From Nepenthes gracilis (taxonomy: Eukaryota; Streptophyta; Magnoliopsida; Caryophyllales; Nepenthaceae), in contig BSYO01000022.1 of the NCBI GenBank assembly GCA_033239525.1, positions 12,658,923 to 12,722,922 of the forward strand: a DNA stretch of 64,000 nucleotides. Direction: 5' to 3'. Below are positions 11,301-20,097 of this stretch, in pieces. Made by a program: the position numbers and the translations under genes. Positions within the stretch are counted from its first letter, which is position 1. Each line of letters starts with the position of its first letter. The notes beneath the pieces are model-generated. The model saw only the letters and a list, made by a program, of their open reading frames with translations, ran no database searches and was not told where the DNA came from.

Positions 11301-13347
11301 TTCCTGCTATTTGGCAAAGAGCTTGCGATACAACTACCATAGCCAATTAGAGCTCAACTGTTTGGCTACTAGAGCCAGGATAATTGAAAGTTTTGGATAG
11401 TTTGCTGTCAGCAAGATAATTTAGATTATTTAGCAGTTAAGAATTTCTCAAAGGTAGTTGGAAGACATATGTCCTGTGATGATCCAAGCTTATACTATCG
11501 TGGTGCACAGGAAATTTCGAAGCCATGCATCAATGAAAAGAGGCTCAACTTAATGTTTCCTTGAAATTGAGTGTACTTTTTACAGACTTGTGCAGGTGCT
11601 GTTATTCTGACGGACATTGTATTTTGGATTATTATTGTGCCGTTTCTGTCAGACGTACACCTTTGCTTGAACCTGGTGAGTCTCTCCTCCTCGGCCTAAA
11701 CTGTCCTCCCCTATTTTTCTATCTGTTGAGTTCATTGTGTTTGTGTTCGTGCTATCAAGTGTGTGCTTTTCAATCTTCAGCGTTCAATGGTAGAATTGTT
11801 ACACCAAGATGCACACAACACTAAAAGGAAACTGTTGTATGAACAAAGTTGATCATCATCATCTAGTTCGCTTAAGGTCATTTCATTGGAAATAAATGGT
11901 GGCCCAACATACAAGAATCAACATAATGGGATTTGGTAAGGGCTAGATATTATGTTAACACATGAAGAATTTGCAATCTGCACCTTTTTTCTTGTCTTTT
12001 TCTAAATGCAATTTGGGATCCTCAATGCATCAAGTGAGTATGTCATTCAAGCCTGTTTTGAATGTGGCTTTACCTCTAGAGCTGAGTCATGTTAATACTG
12101 AATTGGTTTTATCACTGACATTTTGCATGCTAACTTTACACATTGCAGCTGATGGGGTGTATGCATATTCTTAATGCTACCTTTATTCTTCTCGATACCG
12201 CTGTAAATAGCCTTGTAAGTACACAAGCTCCATGAAAGCATACTGATATTTAGGGAAAAGAAAAAGCAGGCATTTTAGATATTGAAGATTATTACTATTC
12301 GAGCAATTGGGTTTTTTTTTTTTTCAAAATTTTCAGCCATTTCCCTGGTTCCGGCTTTCATATTTTGTGATATGGAGCTCCGCATACGTAATTTACCAAT
12401 GGGTGGTCCACGCCTGCGGCCTTTCATGGTAACCAATTTAAGTCGTTTTTCACATCATATGGTATGTCAGCTTACATTTGAGATTATGTTTAATGTAAGG
12501 GGAGCTTTACTGAAATTCTATTCAGGTGGGATTATTCTTCTCCTCTTTTTCACCCAACTCTTTGATCTTAATAATGCTGACTTTAAGAATGGGTAATTGC
12601 GATTTTATAACCTTTACTGCCCATCTTAAAAACGGACAGTTAATGTGTTTCAGTTATTAATATAATGAAACTCCTGTTGAATAGAAAATTTTCTTGATTT
12701 CTAGCTTCTTGTTCTCAATTAGTTCGTTGAACACCAGAAAATTCAAACAAGCTTTTCATTTAAAGAGAAAAAAAAATTCAGAAGCTCATCTACAGCTTGT
12801 TTGGAAAAATTCATGTGCTCTGTAAGTTTAAGCTCAAGAAAACATGGTCTTGATTGTAAGCCGTTTTGAAGTTCTTAAGAAAATGTTACCAGTTCTCATC
12901 AAAAAGAACAAGAAAAAAGCAAAGAAGGAAGCTGAAATAGGCAGAAGCTCAAATTAAATTGGAAATTGATGAAACTCTCTACCTATTGAACTTCTAGAAT
13001 TGCTCGTAGTCAATCATCGCATGAAGGCTAACATTTTTATATTGTTGATGATTCTCAGGTGGCCATATCCTTTCCTCGTGCTTTCATCTCCGTGGGCGCC
13101 TTTGTGGTATAGTCCTCACCGATCTCGCTCGTCATCTTCTTTCTAAACCAGTAAATCTTTCAAGTACACATGCGTATACATCTATAAATATATATGTGTG
13201 ATGATCGATGTTGGTTTTCATCTTAACAGGTACTTTCTTCTTGCTGTAGCTCACCTTCCGTGCTATGGGTTGTATGCACTGATCGTGAAGGCAAAGAATT
13301 CACTCTTCTCCAAATGGTTCCCCAATTTTTTTATCAGGACAAATTAG
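1988..13347 (+). CDS. Plant multi-pass membrane protein of unknown function, 8 exons
   Basis: Model: join(1988..2322, 10882..10915, 11035..11262, 11586..11675, 12149..12214, 12337..12428, 13059..13106, 13230..13347), 1011 nt = 336 residues plus stop. All introns are GT-AG, and the frame and conserved motifs run across every junction. Hydrophobic segments lie near residues 10-28, 79-97, 113-135, 200-221, 231-251, 256-277 and 294-315. Landmarks are HPGWLLGTRSVSF (about 77-89), SIFLYYTEWTFSLVMLYF split by intron 1, VSAHGCWLYY, AGAVILTDIVFW, GCMHILNA, PFPWFRLSYFVIW, WWPYPFL and LPCYGLYALIVKAKNS. I recognise these as the plant family that, from memory, includes Arabidopsis At1g10660 and At5g62960; its biochemical role is unknown to me. 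A hydrophilic loop (about 138-188) separates TM3 and TM4. No frameshift or early stop is present, so it is probably functional despite an 8.6-kb first intron full of transposons. Confidence 0.9.
2599..3374 (+). repeat. 5' LTR of copia derivative 1
   Basis: Aligns with 4916..5676 over its length; shared blocks include 'attttacgttaaatattatta' near the 3' end. It begins TTATTAG where the related element has TGTTAGG, and ends CCTAACA before the PBS. Confidence 0.8.
3515..4200 (+). pseudogene. Copia gag (UBN2-type) remnant
   Basis: Around 3830..3965 the frame reads KIKEEDKVLVLLALLPALYDHIV...FGKNILSLDEI, the copia gag pattern of acidic residues, LLxxLPxxYD, then a serine-leucine-glutamate tail. 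A zinc-knuckle relic (YYHHGKKGYMK) follows near 4110, with the cysteines replaced. Frameshifts and stops are frequent. Confidence 0.75.
4290..4570 (+). pseudogene. Copia protease / gag-pre-integrase remnant
   Basis: The frame at 4298..4495 matches the copia aspartic protease block: VMNNGFSLYTT... then YRVLNMENDGSLRIVDIEHICLWTSNGLKLALMDMQLVLN. The DSG catalytic triplet reads NNG. The following SINMFDKKGFWTTFNKDXWKLNKGFVIV is the gag-pre-integrase linker. Integrase does not follow. Confidence 0.75.
4580..4915 (+). other. Shared 3' module of the gag-PR copia family
   Basis: About 330 bp that follows the pre-integrase linker in both intron elements (also 8420..8745) instead of integrase and RT. 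Matching blocks are 'agagaaagtaagca', 'ttctactata(g/a)', 'gaggccgata/gaggccaact' and 'gggatcccattgga'. One frame gives FKFAEANFGIPLEEKF here and FKLVEADTGIPLE in the other copy. I do not recognise it. Confidence 0.6.
4916..5676 (+). repeat. 3' LTR of copia derivative 1
   Basis: Pairs with 2599..3374; begins TTATTAAG after the purine tract and ends CCCAACA. It contains the R/U5-like block 'attgagaagaattttttacg' typical of copia LTR ends. Confidence 0.8.
5677..6356. other. Intron-1 sequence between the two elements
   Basis: I see no gene or recognisable repeat here; it is AT-rich with scattered stops in all frames. It is probably original intron or an element too old to recognise. Confidence 0.5.
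6357..7197 (+). repeat. 5' LTR of copia derivative 2
   Basis: 841 bp; pairs with 8746..8843 plus 10076..about 10807. It contains a block reading 'gggcgctcgagtgcca' on the plus strand that recurs in the 3' LTR, and ends with the 'ttgcatcagg' block also seen at 511..520. Confidence 0.85.
7340..8050 (+). pseudogene. Copia gag with zinc-knuckle relic
   Basis: KVLRSKDDKLDKMKDEECQDIRDLTNYTIKLYFTNSTLQEVIG opens the region. Residues at 7665..7800 read ENIKEEDNELILLVFLPASYDCIVTTLLFEKNTLSLDEVI, the UBN2 gag signature. A knuckle FHCDKKGHMKRDC lies at about 7942..7980; its first cysteine codon is TGA, so the finger is broken. Several frameshifts separate the pieces. Confidence 0.8.
8115..8445 (+). pseudogene. 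Copia protease / gag-pre-integrase remnant
   Basis: The frame 8133..8330 reads VINSGSSYHVISNKFLFTNY...DNDGSSRDVGIGDVSLWTSNRMKLMLKGMSHALDL, the copia protease. The catalytic DSG is NSG, as it also lacks Asp in derivative 1 (NNG). The next segment, ISIEKLDEEDFCTTFEKGQ, is the pre-integrase linker. A stop at 8328..8330 separates the two. Confidence 0.82.
8746..8843 (+). repeat. 3' LTR of copia derivative 2, left part
   Basis: Starts TGTTAGGTTTCGG after the purine-rich gaggaaaagtt. It aligns with the start of the 5' LTR up to the insertion point at 8843 and continues at 10076. Confidence 0.8.
9480..9600. repeat. Imperfect short tandem repeats 'ctgctctgcaa...'
   Basis: Repeats of (t/c)ctgctctgca(t/a)a with spacers such as 'atggtgcatgctctaca' at 9482..9590 inside the nested solo LTR. 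Confidence 0.6.
9755..10000. repeat. Tandem repeats in the solo LTR (ATACCGAAATTCC and TTCGGCAAATGGTCACT)
   Basis: The first array, 9760..9850, alternates 'ccatatcgaaattttatac' with 'cgaaattccat' variants (about 29-bp period). The second, 9870..9962, has three units of about 35 bp sharing 'aaatttg(c/t)c(c/t)(a/t)cttcgg(c/t)aaa'. Confidence 0.75.
10076..10807 (+). repeat. 3' LTR of copia derivative 2, right part
   Basis: Resumes exactly where 8843 stopped and aligns with 6440..7197, including 'gattttagag(c/t)aatt' and 'gtgctcatgagtttgg(t/a)'. The last bases are degenerate (ccacaaga for ccttaaca), so the border is uncertain by a few bases. Confidence 0.75.
10882..10915 (+). CDS. Exon 2 (34 nt, WTFSLVMLYFA)
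   Basis: A micro-exon bounded by ttctgcag and gtatgt. Its first base completes the Glu codon from exon 1, giving YYTEWTFSLVMLYFA, the start of TM3. Confidence 0.92.
11035..11262 (+). CDS. Exon 3 (VSAHGCWLYY and hydrophilic loop)
   Basis: 228 nt (76 codons), acceptor gtgacag, donor gttggt. Encodes IGCVVSAHGCWLYYSKK, then a loop rich in Ser, Glu and Arg, then HEDVLQRAGFWGHLMQAAYQ. Confidence 0.92.
11586..11675 (+). CDS. Exon 4 (TCAGAVILTDIVFW)
   Basis: 90 nt; acceptor tttttacag, donor gtgagt. A second AG nine bases downstream (tgtgcag, ending at 11595) could also serve but would break the frame, so the upstream AG was chosen. Confidence 0.9.
12149..12214 (+). CDS. Exon 5 (LMGCMHILNATFILLD)
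   Basis: 66 nt; acceptor cattgcag, donor gtaagt. Encodes the TM5 helix. Confidence 0.92.
12337..12428 (+). CDS. Exon 6 (PFPWFRLSYFVIW)
   Basis: 92 nt; acceptor attttcag after a long T run, donor gtaacc. Encodes PFPWFRLSYFVIWSSAYVIYQ and the end of TM6; it ends two bases into a Trp codon. Confidence 0.92.
13059..13106 (+). CDS. Exon 7 (WPYPFLVLSSPWAPL)
   Basis: 48 nt; acceptor attctcag, donor gtatag. Completes the WW pair and carries the family's WWPYPFL...PWAPLW signature, split between exons 6, 7 and 8. Confidence 0.92.
13230..13347 (+). CDS. Exon 8 (LPCYGLYALIVKAKNS, stop TAG)
   Basis: 118 nt including TAG at 13345..13347; acceptor cttaacag. Encodes YFLLAVAHLPCYGLYALIV (TM7), then KAKNSLFSKWFPNFFIRTN. 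Confidence 0.92.
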
Positions 13348-13790
13348 GCCTTTTTTGGTTGGTGCTTGAAAGCCCCTGACGTTAATGGATTTTTTTTTTT
13401 CTCTGGGGGGGGGGGTTGGTTTTTTGTTTTGATCTCCCACAACAGCAATTTGTGTAATAGCCAAAAGGTGCATAGTCGGATCAATTATGCCTAAGTATCT
13501 GACTAAGATTATGCGACGATTGATAAATTATACAAATTCAATAGTGACAGAAATTTGTACCTGATGCTATTATATAAAGACTACTGAATGAAAGAATCTT
13601 GAATAACTATCGAAATGGTCAACTAGATCGATGATATCTTGAGATCTCATTGCATGTAGCTGTTGTGTCAAACACCTGACTGTATGAGCTGATTTGTCTG
13701 CAGAGGTTTTAGACCATCTTGTTCATTCACTGGCATTCTATCACTCCAATCTAGGTGGGCTCTCTAATCGTTGTGTTCCCAACCTTCTTA
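13348..13790 (+). other. 3' flank and probable 3' UTR
   Basis: No open frame or repeat is recognised. It contains the homopolymer pair T12-ctct-G11 at 13389..13415. No canonical AATAAA could be pinned as the poly(A) signal. Confidence 0.4.
13389..13415. repeat. T12 / G11 homopolymer pair
   Basis: A run of about 12 T followed by ctct and about 11 G in the presumed 3' UTR. Lengths at such tracts are prone to sequencing error. Confidence 0.8.
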
Positions 13791-13794
13791 TCTC

Positions 13795-14560
13795 AACTTG
13801 TAAAAAAATAAAATAATAATACACAAAAAAAAAAAACAATTATAAATAATAATATGTACAAAATTCTATATAAAAAACTTTTTTAGAATTTAGAGAAAAA
13901 ATCATAAGATTATAAATTCGAAAAATAAATATTAAGTGGTAAATTTTAGTTACAAAACCTCTAAAAAATTTAAGGATATAACAATTTATAATAATAAACT
14001 TAAATAATAAATAATATAAGATAAAAGAAAAGAAAAATAACTAATAAAATGTGATCCATAATAATAAGAAAAATATACCTAATATCATTGGAGAATGAAA
14101 TATGATTCAAGACTCAAATGGATGAGTAAATTTTTCTTTTATCTCTTTTCTCTCTTCTTTTCTTATTTTTCTCATTGTACTGACACTTATTAACTCAAAA
14201 AACTACAATAACAATTCTAAAATTGCATCAATACGATTTTATATTAGAAACAGTACATGAATGCCCATCAAACGTGCATTAGACATGAACATACTGTTTA
14301 AACGGTACACAAGTACTTAATAGGTGCATTTCGGGCGCTGAATATTTTGGACAAAATGTGCATGTGCGTTTCTTAGATGCTCATCGAGCATATTTATTTT
14401 GTTCAAACGATATGCATATTTAGGTTAGACATTTTTTGTATATTACTCAATAATTTCGTCCTTTCAGTTCAACACTCTTGTGGAATCGAGCATACCACTG
14501 AATAATATATCGAATGAATGTGGGACTTATAAAGAAGTGACCTAACGTTCAATACTAATA
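13795..14560 (-). repeat. AT-rich stretch with a possible gypsy LTR remnant
   Basis: Very AT-rich with no gene. The part 14140..14460 (a ctcttttctctcttcttttc tract, then 'agtacatgaatgcccatc') resembles 44455..44600 in the minus-strand gypsy LTR (ctctcttctttttc, then 'agtgcacaagcacccatc'). The similarity is weak. Confidence 0.35.
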
Positions 14561-14738
14561 GCATTCATCCAATAATTTATCTTCATCCAATAAATAATCT
14601 TGGTGGCTATCTAATATACATTCAAATAAACTAATAGGTTCAAGCATTTTATATTTTACAATAAAATATCTCCAAAAAAGAGCACTCAATATTTAAAAGT
14701 TTCTTCTACAAGTAGAGTAATGTTATTTGTTTAATTCA

Positions 14739-15003
14739 ATTGTTCAATATTTATTCAATGTTATTTCTTATAAAACTACATTTATATTCATTTAATTTAA
14801 CAAATTTGGAAAAATAATAGAAAAAGTTACTTTTTGATCTTAAATTTAAAAAAAAAAAAAAAGATTCAACATGAAAATTTTACCTTAAAATTAAAATAAA
14901 ACGATTTTGTACTTTATCTTTATAGATATTGCTCTAAATTTATTGAATTAGATGATTGTAGGTTTAGTTTGAAAAAATAAAGTTGGACAAATGTTGGACA
15001 ACT
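14739..15003. mobile_element. Candidate MITE with about 22-30 bp inverted repeats
   Basis: The left end ATTGTTCAATATTTATTCAA (14739..) matches the reverse complement of the right end (AGTTGTCCAACATTTGTCCA read from 15003), the differences being nearly all C/T transitions. The interior has no coding sequence. A target duplication was not established. Confidence 0.45.
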
Positions 15004-15618
15004 GGAAAAAAGAAAAAGGTGTTTTCCCTGCAAACCACATAGAAAGGAACACACCTGTAATGAAGTCATGCATTGATTAAAAAAAATGACTCTAGAATTC
15101 CAGTTTAGATTGGTCCCTTCTATTCTGCTTCCCTTTAGTCTTCTGTCTTCAGAAATTCTTCCTCAAGTGCATGTAAGAGTATTCCTCCTACATCACACCT
15201 TCTTAGCCAATATCCTACATTACTTTTGCCCAGTGAGAGACCGGTCATCTTTGGGTAATACACACACAGCCTTACTCTATGCACGTTGTCACTCATCCAA
15301 TGATATAGAGGAAGAAAGTTGCTTCAAAATTTAAAGGAAAACACGGACTGCCCCAGCATACAACAAAACCACCCAAGAACTACTCGAATGCACAAAGCTC
15401 TATGGGCGTCTGCCAATCTTGTTTCTGTGTATACTTACAATTCCAACTTACTAGTTTAATATGGATAGGGAAATGCGTGGAATTTGGGAGGCATAACCAT
15501 AAAATGAGTATAGAATAAGAAAGGCTAGATGTCCTACTAAATAAAAGTCATTATGAGAATTTTCTTGAATTAAGGAAACAACTTGACAAAGAATAGAAGG
15601 CAGATAAGTCTAGAGGAC
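15004..15618. other. Intergenic stretch, nothing recognised
   Basis: No credible gene. A short open frame at 15086..15334 has no recognisable motif. Confidence 0.4.
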
Positions 15619-15623
15619 ATTCT

Positions 15624-16410
15624 TGTTGGGGTTACTCCCTCGTGGTAGTATTGTCCGCGGACTCCATTGGGGAAAATGGATGAGGACTTTGTTGAGTTGT
15701 CCGAGAAGCCTGTGATGCGGACAAGGACTCGTTGGAAGCGTCATGTCCGAGAGGTTGCTGAGAACATGGACGAGGACCCTGAGAGCGTAGGCTATGACTC
15801 TACTCCGTAGGCCTGCTGTAGTCGCGTTTTGCAGGTGGGTTGATCACCTACTCTGATTGGATGTTGAGGCGGCTACAACTTCCCAGGTGTCAGGCCTGCC
15901 ACTCTGGCACGCTGGGCGTGCGCCTGTTGTGGCAGGCCTAGGCAGCGTGGTCCTGCCACCCTAGCACCAGTAGGGTGGCCGGCTGTCCACCAGGCCCATT
16001 GTGTATATATATAAGGCTTGTGTGCCCTTACTTATGTATGTGCTGCCAAGAGGATTTAGAGTGCTTGTGCTGTGTCTTTGTGAGTAGTCCTGGAGTAAGT
16101 CTTGAGAGAGTTGTGGACAAATCTTGTTGTAAAGATAGTGTGAGAAACATTTTAGAGAGAGATTGTACACTCGAGATTGTTTTCTTTTCGTTTGAGCTTG
16201 TATAGCTAACACTTGTAAACAATCCTTTTATAGTGTATTCTTTGGTGGTTTTTCCCTTGATTGAGGAAGGGTTTTCCACGTTAAAATTTCGTGTGTTCTC
16301 TCTCGTTTTCTATCTATACTTTTGGCCGTCCGTCCGAGAGCTTTGCTTTGTGTTGTTGTCCGAGAGTTTTATCCGTTCGATCACCGTGACTTCCGTGTTT
16401 GCGCCTACAA
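15624..16410 (+). mobile_element. Solo LTR (787 bp), perfect TSD ATTCT
   Basis: Begins TGTTGGGG and ends GCGCCTACA, flanked by ATTCT at 15619..15623 and 16411..16415. It contains a TATA box (16004..16015) and the copia R/U5 block 'ttgattgaggaagggttttc' near 16256. It has no PBS, internal region or second LTR, so it is the product of LTR-LTR recombination of a copia element. The perfect TSD and clean termini suggest a fairly recent insertion. Confidence 0.92.
16004..16015 (+). promoter_or_regulatory. TATA box of the solo LTR
   Basis: 'tatatatataagg' lies about 380 bp from the LTR start, in the position expected for the U3/R boundary. Confidence 0.6.
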
Positions 16411-16973
16411 TTCTGAGAGGAGAAGACCAAATCACTTGCCGAGAAATGATACTGTTAGCTTAGCTTGAAGCTGGAAATTGCCCGCTTTGTACAGTAGTCC
16501 TAAATGTTTCATGGGAGGATCTCTTAAATAGATTTTGTCATTAGTTGCCTAAAGCATAGCATTGATATGATACTATATTTGTTGTGGTTGCTAGATTCTC
16601 GAAAATGGCTAAATTTATAGTATGTGAGATCTTTTATATATATATATTTTGCCCACCCCTTCTCAAAGATATTTCCAACCACAAATCCGCCTCCGCCGCT
16701 GAAGAAACGTCAGGAGGCAGGATGAAGCCCGTGGGATGACAACCAAGCCAGAAAGAAACCGGAAGGGGTGGAACAGCTCAGAATTCGTATGACTCCCATG
16801 AATTCGTATGACTCCCAGCTCAGACTCGGGCTAGGACAACAACTGGTACACCTATCCATCCAGCAACCATCAAATGATGACCAATATTCTTGGAAATGGT
16901 AATGAGCAAGGCCAAGACTAAAGGTCCGCCATAGAAAAGATACAAGACCAGACTTCGAGGACCTCTCAGGGGA

Positions 16974-17235
16974 TTGGCCTGCTATCCCCCTCTCAAACAA
17001 ACTAAAAAAATAAGCTTATCAGGGATTGGGAATATACGGTCGATGTTAAGCTTTCTGGTAGGCTATTGGGCTACAAATCTTAATGTGACAAACTCGGCGC
17101 TCTGGAACCCGAAGGGAAGCCATAAGGTTATTGATATGGACCACAACTATTGTTTGGTCCGATTGACTAACCCTACTGATCTTTACAATGATCTGGCAAA
17201 AAGCTCATGGATGATCTTCCAACACTAAATTGTTA
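16974..17235 (+). pseudogene. LINE ORF1 (DUF4283-like) fragment
   Basis: The frame reads LVGYWATNLNVTNSALWNPKG, KVIDMDHNYCLVRLTNPTDL and SSWMIFQH. This is the plant L1 ORF1 pattern (a GR/YN..l...lWkpkG...vidl.n.f.lvkf...dy...l..gpW.i..h) of a nucleic-acid-binding domain before a zinc knuckle. It stops at 17226..17228. Confidence 0.7.
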
Positions 17236-17480
17236 ACTTCGAAGCCTGAGTTGTGCCCCCACAAACAGGGAGGTTTCCTCAGCAATTGTTTCGGTGTGAT
17301 TCCCAGGGCTCCCAATTTGCTTTTACCAGAAGCGTGTCCTCCAGGCCATTGAGAAACTGATTATAGAACTTGGCAGACTTGGCCGGATTTGCAAAAAATT
17401 GCTGTGAAGATAGACTTAATTAAATCCAGCAATTCTCCATAGACATTTTCCACGACCCTTCACCGAGGTGCACTTCTCGG

Positions 17481-17640
17481 CTTCCCAACTTGTGGCCTGC
17501 AATTGATGAGACGGAATTTCAAAATCTGGGTGGCCCTCCTTGTATGGATAAGATAATGGCTGCTCTTTTCTCCACGAAACAGTTTAAGGCACTGGGTCTG
17601 GATGGATTCCAAGCCATATTTATTTTCTTAAGAATTCCCG
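17481..17640 (+). pseudogene. LINE ORF2, start of reverse transcriptase
   Basis: The frame LPNLWPAIDETEFQNLG...MDKIMAALFSTKQFKALGLDGFQAIF corresponds to the segment 'F..l...e...l...v...EI..Al..m...KAPGPDGF.a.F' before RT motif 1. PGPDG has become LGLDG. Confidence 0.7.
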
Positions 17641-17712
17641 TGATCTGGTAACATCTAACATTCACAGTCTGGTGCCGACACCCATATTGGAGGCTCCTTC
17701 TTGAAATGTCTT

Positions 17713-18790
17713 TATCGTATTTCAAAATCTTAACCCAATATTAATTAACAAAATTAATCCATCTAATATTAATTATTCATATTATTAAGTAAAAATTTTA
17801 AAATAATGATGGATGTGAGTTTTATGTTGATATCATAACTAACCCAAATGAAATAAATATAACAATTAATCTAACCACAAGATCTAAAATACCATATCAA
17901 CAGGTGGCCGAAAAACAAACCATATCAAAATGTCAATACATATGTAAGAAGTTATATTTGAATCATAGTTGGAGTTAACTATATTCATATCATCATAATT
18001 TTTTTTACACAAAAACCATTATCTGAAATAATATAATCATAAGCTATTGTTTAGAAGCTAAATATAATATCAAGTTCTTATAAGATCCTAAACTAATTTC
18101 CATTGAATCAACTCCTCCTTTAAAATCCTCACCTGCAAGTGCCTGAACCCATTAATCTAAAGGGGGTTAACAAAAACAAAAGTAAAAGTGAATTAAAAAT
18201 TTAATAAGATATATAATTTATATAATTTAACATATAATTTGTAATAAAACATGTCAGAATGGCAGTAGGTCATTCAAATGTGATGACGTAAATTTCTATA
18301 ACAATTATGCACATTTTTCAAATTTTATTTTTCAATTCTATATCGATTGTGCTATACAAAATCATACAATTCTTATGAACTAAGAGCCAATAGGGCATTA
18401 CTAACTAAAAAACGGATAAGCAAAATTCAAGTTATTTTTATTTTCACACAACTAAAAATTTTATGTTATTGTTTAAGACTCATAGGTAGACTATTGTACA
18501 TATAACCTTGTAGACAGGATCGAACGTCTTTTTTATTTGCGTATGATAGATTCGAATATTGATTATTATTATAATATAATAAGACATGTCATAATATACC
18601 ACCGCTAAATTTCATACAATAGTTTGATGTGTAAACATAAGAAAACTCTATAAAATTTCACATTATCATTATATTTTCTCATTCCAAAGAAAATATTTTT
18701 AATTCCTTAATAAATTGTAGAGTTTTTTCTTCCAAGTTTTTCAATTTTTTGTCATGCAATGCTTAAATTTTTCTATAAAAACTTGGATAT
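17713..18790 (-). repeat. LTR 1 of the A/C gypsy array (3' LTR of A, truncated)
   Basis: Begins TATCGTATTTC where the paired LTR has TGTCACATCCC and stays colinear with 22682..23740, for example 'caatattaattaacaaaatt' and 'catgcaatgctta'. It joins integrase sequence directly at about 18790, so its U3 part is missing. Confidence 0.85.
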
Positions 18791-18791
18791 A

Positions 18792-19800
18792 CCGATACTT
18801 ACTTGGTAGCTATTATTATATAAATTCGGCAAATGATATATAGTCATCCTAATTGCCTTTTATTTCTAGAATCAAACCTTTCAAAATGTCTTTTAGAATT
18901 TGAATTTTCAGCCGATTGTCCATCCGTTTCAAGATGATAGCCTGTGCTAAACTTTAAATTGATTTTCAATTCTTGACACAATCTTTTCCAAAAGGCAAAC
19001 CCTGGGTCTTGATTTTATACAATCAAAGTTGGTATTTTCTACAATTTAACCACCTCATTAATATAGAATCTCGCCAATCAATCCCTAAAAAATATCATCT
19101 GAATAGAGATGAAATAAGTTAATTTAGTGAGCCGATTTATAATCATCTAAATAGTGTCATAATTTCTCATCTTTTTCGGAAAACCCATCATCAAATCAAT
19201 CATTTTGTCTTTTCACTTCCAGCTAGGGGTTGGCATAGATTATAGGAGACCTGGTAGTTTCTTATGCTCAGGCTTTAATTGTTGGCATATTAAACATTTT
19301 CTCATATAACTCGTAATTTTTCTTTTCATGCTCCGCTACCAAAATATATTTTTCAAGTCTTGATATATTTTATTGATTCTAGGATAGATGGTGTACTTTG
19401 ATTGATGAGCCTTATTTATGATTTCTTCATTCAGCTTCCTAATATCTAGCACAAATATTCATTCCCGAAACCTCAAAACTTTATCAACCCATATGCTAAA
19501 ATCTACTCTCGATTCCTTGTTCAAATCATCGATGATGTCCACCAAGAATGTATCATCCATATAGGTTCTCTTAATCCTCTCTAAAATCTCCAATTATACT
19601 TGAAAATAAGATAATATCATTCGCATACCTTGGGAATGCCTTTTTATATCACATTGTTTCATGCAATCCAACATTTTCATCTCCCTAATCCATAGATAAG
19701 CCACAAAATTTGCCATTCGACGATTCAAGACATCCGCTACCATATTAGCATTTTCCGGTTAGTATTGAATATCATAATTATAATTTTTTAAGAAATCCAC
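18792..19800 (-). pseudogene. Gypsy integrase, C-terminally truncated
   Basis: Minus-strand reading gives VADVLNRRMANFVAYLWI near 19700, LCQELKINLKFSTGYHLETDGQ near 18930, and KGNXDDYISFAEFI up to about 18800. These are the rve-core HPQTDGQ and w.d.l.l.EFaYN blocks. It then runs straight into LTR sequence, with no GDxVfL segment or chromodomain. Confidence 0.8.
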
Positions 19801-19812
19801 CCATCTTTTCTA

Positions 19813-20097
19813 TCACATGTTCAATTCTTTTTGAAAAAATAAATACTTGAGACTTTTGTAATTAGAATACACCAAAATATTTTCTCCATAAAGATAATAT
19901 CTCCAAATTTTTAGTACAAAGATCACTGCTGTTAATTCTAGATCATACGTTGAATAATTTCTTTTGTGTATTTTTAATTGCTGTGATTTATAGGTAATTA
20001 TTTTTTCATACTGTATGAGGACACACTCTAATCTAGCCTTAGATATATCACAATAAATAACAAATCTTCTAGATTTTTCGAGAATTGTCAAAATCAA
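19813..20097 (-). pseudogene. Gypsy RNase H domain
   Basis: A 94-codon open stretch: FVIYCDISKARLECVLIQYE, KSQQLKIHKRNYSTYDLELTAVIFVLKIWRYYLYG and YSNYKSLKYLFFQKELNM. The Tekay-type signature Y.THDLELaAvvfALKiWrhYLYG is clear. The first catalytic Asp (CD) and the Glu of DLEL are kept; DHKSL reads NYKSL. Confidence 0.9.

Larger units (their letters stand above)
16640..17712 (+). mobile_element. L1-type LINE fragment, internally deleted
   Basis: ORF1 and the beginning of the ORF2 reverse-transcriptase domain lie only about 250 bp apart, so most of ORF1 and the endonuclease are gone. The right side is cut by the gypsy LTR that starts at 17713. Confidence 0.7.
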
